Positions 57,739 through 64,000 of a stretch of 64,000 nucleotides of DNA are shown here, piece by piece. The translations under genes and the position numbers were made by a program. The DNA is from Antedon mediterranea (taxonomy: Eukaryota; Echinodermata; Crinoidea; Comatulida; Antedonidae). Below the pieces are notes generated by a model. It searched no databases and was not told the origin of the DNA. It saw only the letters and a list, made by a program, of their open reading frames with translations. The DNA lies in contig NC_092673.1 in the NCBI RefSeq assembly GCF_964355755.1, positions 14,637,001 through 14,701,000 of the forward strand. The letters are read 5' to 3'. Position 1 is the stretch's first letter, and the number at the start of each line of letters is the position of its first letter.

Positions 57739-57811
57739 GTTGAACTAGCTCAGATGGTAGAGCGCTCGCTTAGCATGTGAGAGGTACCGGGATCAATGCC
57801 CGGTTTCTCCA
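57739..57811 (+). tRNA. tRNA-Ala(AGC)-like, unit B2
   Basis: GTTGAAC acceptor variant with tttctcc, several mismatches; other arms consensus; AGC. Confidence 0.5.
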
Positions 57812-57950
57812 ATAATGTTGTTTAAAGTTTATTTCCGGTACTGTTACATTTTTTGAGATTTTAAACTTCTGTATATATTTTATCGGAACAATACTGGTGA
57901 CAATATGAAGATTAATAAAATATCTACTGGTTTCGTGCAATTGTATAGAA

Positions 57951-58023
57951 GGGGAACTAGCTCAGATGGTAGAGCGCTCGCTTTGCATGTGAGAGGTACC
58001 GGGATCAATGCCCGGTTTCTCCA
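57951..58023 (+). tRNA. tRNA-Ala(TGC), unit B3
   Basis: Consensus except one acceptor mismatch (tttctcc). TGC. Confidence 0.78.
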
Positions 58024-58162
58024 ATAATGTTGGTTAAAGTTTACTTCCGGTACTGTTACATTTTTTGAGATTTTAAACGACTGTATACATTTTATCGGAA
58101 CAATACTGGTGACAATATGAAGATTAATAAAATATCTACTGGTTTCGTATAATTGTATAGAT

Positions 58163-58234
58163 GGGGAACTAGCTCAAATGGTAGAGCGCTCGCTTCGCAT
58201 GTGAGAGGTACGGGATCAATGCCCGGGTTCTCCA
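58163..58234 (+). tRNA. tRNA-Ala(CGC), unit B4
   Basis: One base lost at the T stem (ggtacggg); D-loop aaatggta. CGC. Confidence 0.65.
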
Positions 58235-58377
58235 ATAATGTTGTTTAAAGTTTATTACCGGTACCATTACATTTTTTTGATGAGATTTTTAACTAATGTA
58301 TATATTTCATCGTAACAATACTGGTGACAATATGAAAAGTAACAAGATAGCTACTGGATTCTTGTAATTGTATAGAT

Positions 58378-58450
58378 GGGGAACTAGCTCAGATGGTAGA
58401 GCGCTCTCTTTGCATGTGAGAGGTACCGGGATAAATGCGCGGGTTCTCCA
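58378..58450 (+). tRNA. tRNA-Ala(TGC)-like, unit B5
   Basis: ctctc in the anticodon stem and ataaatgcgcgg in the T arm weaken folding. TGC. Confidence 0.5.
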
Positions 58451-58589
58451 ATAATGTTGGTTTAAGTTTATTTCCGGTACTGTTACATTTTTTGAGATTT
58501 TAAACTACTGTATATATTTTTTCGGAACAATACTGGTGACAATATGAAGATTAATAAAATATCTACTGGTTTCGTGCAATTGTATAGAA

Positions 58590-58662
58590 GGGGAACTAGC
58601 TAAGATGGTAGAGAGCTCGCTTTGCATGTGAGAGGTACCGGGATCAATGCCCGGGTTCTCCA
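58590..58662 (+). tRNA. tRNA-Ala(TGC)-like, unit B6
   Basis: D stem changes (gcta/gaga). Other arms consensus. TGC. Confidence 0.6.
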
Positions 58663-58800
58663 ATAATGTAGGTTAAAGTTTAGTCCGGTAGTGTCACATT
58701 TTGTTAGATTTTAAACTACTGTATATATTTTATCGCAACAATACTGGTGACAATATGAAGATTAATAAAATATCTACTGGTTTTGTATAATTGTATAGAT

Positions 58801-58873
58801 GGGGAACTAGCTCAAATGGTAGAGCGCTCGCTTCGCATGTGAGAGGTACCGGGATCAATGCCCGGTTTCTCCA
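58801..58873 (+). tRNA. tRNA-Ala(CGC), unit B7
   Basis: Consensus with aaatggta D-loop and one acceptor mismatch (tttctcc). CGC. Confidence 0.75.
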
Positions 58874-59016
58874 ATAATGTTGGTTAAAGTTTATTACCGG
58901 TCCCGTTACATTTTTTTGATGAGATTTTTAACTACTATATATATTTTATCTCAACAATACTGGTGACAATATGAACCGTAATAAAGTAGCTACTGGTTTC
59001 TTGTAATTCTACATAC

Positions 59017-59089
59017 GTTGAACTGGCTCAGATGGTAGAGCGCTCGCTTAGCATGTGAGAGGTACCGGGATCAATGCCCGGTTTCTCCA
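59017..59089 (+). tRNA. tRNA-Ala(AGC)-like, unit B8
   Basis: GTTGAACTGG start, tttctcc end; acceptor weakened. AGC. Same variant as B2 and B11. Confidence 0.5.
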
Positions 59090-59228
59090 ATAATGTTGGT
59101 TATAGTTTATTTCCGGTACTGTTACATTTTTTGAGATTTTAAACGACTGTATATATTTTATCGGAACAATACTGGTGACAATATGAAGATTAATAAAATA
59201 TCTACTGGTTTCGTGCAATTGTATGGAT

Positions 59229-59301
59229 GGGGAACTAGCTCAGATGGTAGAGCGCTCGCTTTGCATGTGAGAGGTACCAAGACCAATGCCCTGGTTCTCC
59301 A
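59229..59301 (+). tRNA. tRNA-Ala(TGC)-like, unit B9
   Basis: T arm ccaagaccaatgccctg is damaged; other arms consensus. TGC. Confidence 0.55.
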
Positions 59302-59439
59302 ATAATGTTGGTTAAAGTTTATTTCCGGTCTGTCACATTTTTTGAGATTTTAAACTACTGTATATATTTCATCGTGACAATACTGGTGACAATATGAAAA
59401 GTAACAAGATAGCTACTGGATTCTTGTAATTGTATAGAT

Positions 59440-59512
59440 GGGGAACTAGCTCAAATGGTAGAGCGCTCGCTTCGCATGTGAGAGGTACCGGGATCAATGC
59501 CCGGGTTCTCCA
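59440..59512 (+). tRNA. tRNA-Ala(CGC), unit B10, intact
   Basis: All stems pair; D-loop aaatggta; G3:U70; anticodon CGC in TTCGCAT. Confidence 0.87.
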
Positions 59513-59649
59513 ATAATGTTGGTTAAAGTTTATTACCGTTACATTTTTTTGATGAGATTTGTAACTACTATATATATTTTATCTCAACAATACTGGTGAC
59601 AATATGAACCGTAATAAAATAGCTACTGGTTTCTTGTAATTCTACATAC

Positions 59650-59722
59650 GTTGAACTAGCTCAGATGGTAGAGCGCTCGCTTAGCATGTGAGAGGTACCG
59701 GGATCAATGCCCGGTTTCTCCA
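59650..59722 (+). tRNA. tRNA-Ala(AGC)-like, unit B11
   Basis: GTTGAAC/tttctcc acceptor variant as in B2 and B8. AGC. Confidence 0.5.
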
Positions 59723-59861
59723 ATAATGTTGGTTAAAGTTTATTTCCGGTACTGTTACATTTTTTGAGATTTTAAACGACTGTATATATTTTATCGGAAC
59801 AATACTGGTGACAATATAAAGATTAATAAAATATCTACTGGTTTCGTGCAATTGTATAGAT

Positions 59862-59934
59862 GGGGAACTAGCTCAGATGGTAGAGCGCTCGCTTTGCATG
59901 TGAGAGGTACCGGGATCAATGCCCGGGTTCTTCA
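59862..59934 (+). tRNA. tRNA-Ala(TGC), unit B12
   Basis: Consensus except G:U at the second acceptor pair (ttcttca). TGC. Confidence 0.82.
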
Positions 59935-60073
59935 ATAATGTTGGTTAAAGTTTATTTCCGTTACTGTTACATTTTTTTAGATTTTAAACTTCTGTATATA
60001 TTTTATCGGAACAATACTGGTGACAATATGAAGATTAATAAAATATCTACTGGTTTTGTGTAATTTTAAATAC

Positions 60074-60147
60074 GGGGAACTAGCTCAGATGTTAGAGCGC
60101 TCGTTTCGCGTTTGAGAGGTACCGGGATCAATGCCCGGGGTTCTCCA
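60074..60147 (+). tRNA. tRNA-Ala(CGC)-like, unit B13
   Basis: Loop TTCGCGT, stem weak (ctcgt/ttgag), one extra G before the 3' acceptor strand. Preceded by tttaaatacg. Confidence 0.55.
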
Positions 60148-60290
60148 ATAATGTTGGTTAAAGTTTATTACCGGTACTGTTACATTTTTTTGATGAGATT
60201 TTTTACTAATGTATATATTTCATCGCAACAATACTGGTGACAATATGAAAAGTAACAAAATAGCTACTGGATTCGTGTAAGTGTATAGAT

Positions 60291-60363
60291 GAGGAACTAG
60301 CTCAGATGGTAGAGCGCTCGCTTTGCATGTGAGAGGTACCGGGATCAATGCCCGGGTTCTCCA
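60291..60363 (+). tRNA. tRNA-Ala(TGC), unit B14
   Basis: GAGGAAC acceptor (one mismatch); all other arms consensus. TGC. Confidence 0.78.
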
Positions 60364-60506
60364 ATAATGTTGGTTAAAGTTTATTTCCGGTATTGTTACA
60401 TATTTTGCTGAGATTTTTAACTACTAAATATATTTTATTGCAACAATATTGGTGACAATATGAACAGTAACAAAATAGCTACTGGATTCGTGTAATTTTA
60501 TTGATG

Positions 60507-60579
60507 GGGGAACTAGCTCAGATGGTAGAATGCTCGCGTAGCATGTGAGAGGTACCGGGATCAATGCCCGGGTTCTCCA
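60507..60579 (+). tRNA. tRNA-Ala(AGC)-like, unit B15
   Basis: D stem gaat, anticodon loop GTAGCAT. Preceded by a fifth G. AGC. Confidence 0.58.
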
Positions 60580-60723
60580 ATAGCGTAATGTTGGTTAAAG
60601 TTTATTTCCGGTACTGTTACATTTTTTGAGATTTTAAACTACTGTATATATTTTATCGCAACAATACTGGTGACAATATGAAGATTAATAAAATATCTAC
60701 TGGTTTCGTGCAATTGTATAGAA

Positions 60724-60796
60724 GGGGAACTAGCTCAGATGGTAGAGTGCTCGCTTAGCATGTGGGAGGTACCGGGATCAATGCCCGAGTTCTCCA
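60724..60796 (+). tRNA. tRNA-Ala(AGC), unit B16
   Basis: Small changes (gagtg, gtggg, cccgag). AGC. Confidence 0.65.
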
Positions 60797-60939
60797 ATAA
60801 TGTTGGGTAAAGTTTATTTCCGGTATTGTTACATTTTTTTGCTGAGATTTTTAACTACTATATATATTTTATCGCAACAACACTGGTGACAATATGAAGA
60901 TTTATAAAATATCTACTGGTTTTGTGTAATTTTAAATAC

Positions 60940-61013
60940 GGGGAACTAGCTCAGATGTTAGAGCGCTCGTTTCGCGTTTGAGAGGTACCGGGATCAATGC
61001 CCGGGGTTCTCCA
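60940..61013 (+). tRNA. tRNA-Ala(CGC)-like, unit B17
   Basis: Same variant as B13 (TTCGCGT, extra G, tttaaatacg spacer). Confidence 0.55.
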
Positions 61014-61156
61014 ATAATGTTGGTTAAAGTTTATTACCGGTACTGTTACATTTTTTTAATGAGATTTTTACCTAATGTATATATTTCATCGCAACAATAC
61101 TGGTGACAATATGAAAAGTAACAAAATAGCTACTGGATTCGTGTAAGTGTATAGAT

Positions 61157-61231
61157 GAGGAACTAGCTCAGATGGTAGAGCGCTCGCTTTTTGCATGTGA
61201 GAGGTACCGGGATCAATGCCCGGGTTCTCCA
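61157..61231 (+). tRNA. tRNA-Ala(TGC)-like, unit B18
   Basis: Two extra T in the anticodon loop (gctttttgcat), so a nine-base loop; GAGGAAC start. Probably non-functional. Confidence 0.45.
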
Positions 61232-61374
61232 ATAATGTTGGTTAAAGTTTATTTCCGGTATTGTTACATATTTTGCTGAGATTTTTAACTACTATATATA
61301 TTTTATGGCAACAATATTGGTGACAATATGAACAGTAACAAAATAGCTACTGGATTCGTGTAATTGTATTGATG

Positions 61375-61447
61375 GGGGAACTAGCTCAGATGGTAGAATG
61401 CTCGCTTAGCATGTGAGAGGTACCGGGATCAATGCCCGGGTTCTCCA
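61375..61447 (+). tRNA. tRNA-Ala(AGC), unit B19
   Basis: D stem gaat as in B15; other arms consensus; extra leading G. AGC. Confidence 0.68.
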
Positions 61448-61586
61448 ATAATGTTGGTTAAAGTTTATTTCCGGTACTGTCAAATTTTTTGAGATTTTAA
61501 ACTACTGTATATATTCTATCGGAACAATACTGGTGACAATATGAAGATTAATAAAATATCTACTGGTTTCGTGCAATTGTATATAT

Positions 61587-61658
61587 TGGGAACTAGCTCA
61601 GATGGTAGAGCGCTCGCTTCGCATGTGAGAGGTACCGGGATCAATGCCCGGGTTTCCA
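61587..61658 (+). tRNA. tRNA-Ala(CGC)-like, unit B20
   Basis: TGGGAAC start and gtttcca end; one base short. CGC. Confidence 0.5.
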
Positions 61659-61802
61659 ATAATGTTGGTTAAAGTTTATTACCGGTACTGTTACATGTTT
61701 TTGATGAGATTTTTAACTAATGTATATATTTCATCGAAACAATACTGGTGACAAGATGAACAGTAACAAAATAGCTACTGGATTGGTGTAATTGTATTGA
61801 TG

Positions 61803-61875
61803 GGGGAACTAGCTCAGATGGTAGAGCGCTCGCTTTGCATGTGAGAGGTACCGGGATCAATGCCCGGGTTCTCCA
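61803..61875 (+). tRNA. tRNA-Ala(TGC), unit B21, intact
   Basis: Every stem consensus, G3:U70, anticodon TGC in TTTGCAT. Confidence 0.9.
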
Positions 61876-62014
61876 ATATTGTTGGTTAAAGTTTATTTCC
61901 GGTACTGTTACATTTTTTGAGATTTCAAACTACTGTATATATTTTATCGGAACAATACTGGTGACAATATGAAGATTAATAAAATATCTACTGGTTTCGT
62001 GCAATTGTATAGAT

Positions 62015-62086
62015 GGGGAACTAGCTCAGATGGTAGAGCGCTCGCTTCGCATGTGAGAGGTACCGGGATCAATGCCCGGTTCTCCA
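62015..62086 (+). tRNA. tRNA-Ala(CGC), unit B22
   Basis: One G missing between T stem and acceptor (cccggttctcc); otherwise consensus. CGC. Confidence 0.68.
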
Positions 62087-62229
62087 ATAATGTTGGTTAA
62101 AGTTTATTTCCGGTATTGTTACATTTTTTTGCTGAGATTTTTAACTACTATATATATTTTATCGCAACAATACTGGTGACAATATGAAGATTAATAAAAT
62201 ATCTACTGGTTTTGTGCAATTTTACATAC

Positions 62230-62302
62230 GAGGAACTAGCTCAGATGGTAGAGCGCTCGTTTCGCATTTGAGAGGTACCGGGATCAATGCCCGGGTTCTC
62301 CA
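62230..62302 (+). tRNA. tRNA-Ala(CGC)-like, unit B23
   Basis: GAGGAAC start; stem ctcgt/ttgag weak. Preceded by tttacatacg. CGC. Confidence 0.58.
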
Positions 62303-62445
62303 ATAATGTTGGTTAAAGTTTATTTCCGGTACTGTTACATGTTTTTCATGAGATTTTTAACTAATGTATATATTTCATCGCAACAATACTGGTGACAATA
62401 TAAACAGTAACAAAATAGCTACTGGATTTGTGTAAGTGTATAGAT

Positions 62446-62518
62446 GAGGAACTAGCTCAGATGGTAGAGCGCTCGCTTTGCATGTGAGAGGTACCGGGAT
62501 CAATACCCGGGTTCTCCA
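62446..62518 (+). tRNA. tRNA-Ala(TGC), unit B24
   Basis: GAGGAAC acceptor (one mismatch); T loop atcaata. TGC. Confidence 0.72.
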
Positions 62519-62661
62519 ATAATGTTGGTTAAAGTTTATTTCCGGTATTGTTACATATTTTACTGAGATTTTTAACTACTAAATATATTTTATTGCAACA
62601 ATATTGGTGACAATATGAACAGTAATAAAATAGCTACTGGATTCGTGTAATTGTATTGATG

Positions 62662-62734
62662 GGGGAACTAGCTCAGATGGTAGAGCGCTCGCTTAGCATG
62701 TGAGAGGTACCGGGATCAATGCCCGGGTTCTCCA
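62662..62734 (+). tRNA. tRNA-Ala(AGC), unit B25, intact
   Basis: Every stem consensus, G3:U70, anticodon AGC; extra leading G in spacer. Confidence 0.9.
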
Positions 62735-62873
62735 ATAATGTTGGTTAAAGTTTAATTCCGGTACTGTTACATTTTTTGAGATTTTAAACTACTGCATATA
62801 TTTTATCGCAACAATACTGGTGACAATATAAAGATTAATAAAATATCTACTGGTTTCGTGCAAATGTATATAT

Positions 62874-62946
62874 GGGGAACTAGCTCAGATGGTAGAGCGC
62901 TCGCTTAGCATGTGAGAGGTATCGGGATCAATGCCCGGGTTCTCCA
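62874..62946 (+). tRNA. tRNA-Ala(AGC), unit B26
   Basis: Consensus except a G:U in the T stem (tcggg). AGC. Last unit of the array. Confidence 0.86.
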
Positions 62947-63075
62947 ATAATGTTGGTTAAAGTTTATTTCCGGTACTGTTACATGTTTTTCATGAGATTT
63001 TTAACTAATGTATATATTTCATCGAAACAATACTGGCGACAATATGAACAGCAACAAAATAGCTACTGGATTCGT

Positions 63076-63481
63076 GAAACGACCCAGCATAGACGGACGG
63101 ACGGTGCTACTTACAACTGATTATTTCACGATATTTTACACTACTTGGATTATATATATTTGATCTGAACTGTTAAAGTTAACAAGGAACTGAAATAAAG
63201 GGAAGTGACACATTTTATTACAGAAACCGTTTTTAGACTCGTGTAACTAAGACCTCTTACACCTAGGCCCACGGGTAGACAAAAACTGTACCATATAAGG
63301 TTTGATCGGCCCATTTCACCGCTGGGACCCTGATCAAAACCACCGCGTCTTATTGCCCTTGAATTACCCAATCAGTGCGAGGCGTCGTGTGCTTGGCAAC
63401 AGTATTGTCTATTGTTTCTGTCACAAACAAAATCGTACCATTTCGTTCATATGCAAATACAAACACAAGTACGATAACGTT
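63076..63481. other. Spacer after the tRNA array
   Basis: Starts with a short gacg repeat (gacggacggacgg near 63093). No exon supported; it is probably the 5' region of the following element or gene. Confidence 0.45.
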
Positions 63482-64000
63482 ATGGCGTGTAGAAAGAAAA
63501 AAATCTATGCAGTCGCCGTGGGAAGAAATCCTGGAATATATAAGTCCTGGCTTGAATGCCAAGAAAACACAGATAGCGTTCATGGGGCCCAATTTCAGTC
63601 TTTCTACAATATGGAAAAAGCCCTTAATTACCTAAAGGCAAATGATGTGCACATTGATAACGTGGTAACTGATATAAGCAATCACAATACTGATAAAGAA
63701 AAAGATGTGCCCGCAAATAGCAATATAAACGAGGCTATTGATACAGATGGAATATCACTTGACTTACCACCGATATTGAATAAGGAATATCCAACACATC
63801 ATCAAGACCAAATCACCCCTGATATTGACATCATCACTGAAACTGAAAACTACATTGATAGTGTAGCTCAACAACTACTACTAGGGCTACCTACACCGAT
63901 AAAAGCATCGGACACTGGAAACACGATTGGTAAAAGCACACAATCTAAATCCCATATAGATTGTAAACATGCTATCAAAAAGTTAGAAAGTTTTTTCGCC
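63482..64000 (+). CDS. Protein with RNase H1/viroplasmin-type N-terminal domain, partial
   Basis: Open from ATG at 63482 (G at +4) through the window edge, 173 codons without stop. Residues about 7-53: IYAVAVGRNPGIYKSWLECQ, then ENTDSVHGAQFQSFYNMEKA, closely following the hybrid-binding domain at the N-terminus of eukaryotic RNase H1 and of viroplasmin (YAV-x-x-GR-x-x-GIY-x-W-x-x-C and G-x-x-xKxF). By family knowledge this domain binds RNA:DNA hybrid or dsRNA. The rest is acidic and polar, probably disordered, unlike RNase H1, where the catalytic domain follows after a short linker. It may be RNase H1-like or, more likely in this context, an ORF of a mobile element. C-terminus unseen. Confidence 0.72.
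   Translation, partial: MACRKKKIYAVAVGRNPGIYKSWLECQENTDSVHGAQFQSFYNMEKALNYLKANDVHIDNVVTDISNHNTDKEKDVPANSNINEAIDTDGISLDLPPILNKEYPTHHQDQITPDIDIITETENYIDSVAQQLLLGLPTPIKASDTGNTIGKSTQSKSHIDCKHAIKKLESFFA

Larger units (their letters stand above)
57421..63075 (+). repeat. tRNA-Ala satellite, right block (26 units)
   Basis: Tandem units of about 205-240 bp, the same as the block at 42690-44380. Spacer variants track the tRNA variants (tctacatacgttgaac; gtgtaagtgtatagatgagg; tttaaatacggggaac; ttgtattgatgggggaac), giving higher-order repeats of three and four units. It ends abruptly at ggattcgtg|aaacgaccc. Confidence 0.95.

Noticed and set aside
63375-63635. 86-residue plus-strand ORF and the overlapping minus-strand frames
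   Set aside because: They are shadows of the frame that starts at 63482 and carries a recognisable domain.

Overview
This is an AT-rich eukaryotic window, with spliced genes, GT/AG introns, LINEs, an LTR retrotransposon, hAT and Helitron-like elements and tandem tRNA genes. A DED/NACHT/LRR immune receptor, glutathione synthetase introns, frequent AGGCCTA-type words and an otopetrin-like fragment suggest a marine invertebrate deuterostome, probably an echinoderm. That is inference; species cannot be read from the sequence. Nothing is prokaryotic. Layout: (1) 666-4116 (+) holds the last eight exons of glutathione synthetase. (2) 4122-7649 is one copy of a segmental duplication whose partner is 44381-48957; both carry a dead LINE and a minus-strand membrane-protein (possibly otopetrin-like) remnant. 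(3) 7650-12300 is AT-rich and contains a tRNA-Ala relic and a decayed minus-strand LINE. (4) 24603-12346 (-) is a large NLR-type gene. Its exons are all phase 1 at both ends where testable: a tandem-DED exon, a TRADD-N-like exon, nine mini-exons (two pairs duplicated), then one exon with NACHT and about eight LRR units. (5) 26682-33050 contains two hAT copies of one family; the second holds a Helitron-like insertion. (6) 34003-39370 is a Ty3/gypsy LTR retrotransposon with gag, protease, RT, RNase H and integrase, with a frameshift before integrase. (7) 39565-44380 and 57421-63075 are parts of one tRNA satellite: 35 tRNA-Ala units (13 AGC, 13 TGC, 9 CGC), with four tRNA-Val(AAC) in a side duplication. 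(8) The intervening 13 kb holds the second duplication copy, drug-like arrays of a 'gaccttt' minisatellite family, a large inverted repeat and three LINE fragments. (9) 63482 to the window end opens a reading frame with an RNase H1/viroplasmin-type N-terminal domain. How it works together: two host protein genes (glutathione synthesis; innate immune NOD-like receptor) sit in a region dominated by mobile elements. The most unusual feature is the tRNA-Ala satellite, which has higher-order repeats and changes of anticodon position 34 while keeping the G3:U70 alanine identity pair. Both insertion sites of the Helitron-like family can be proven from empty sites inside the window.
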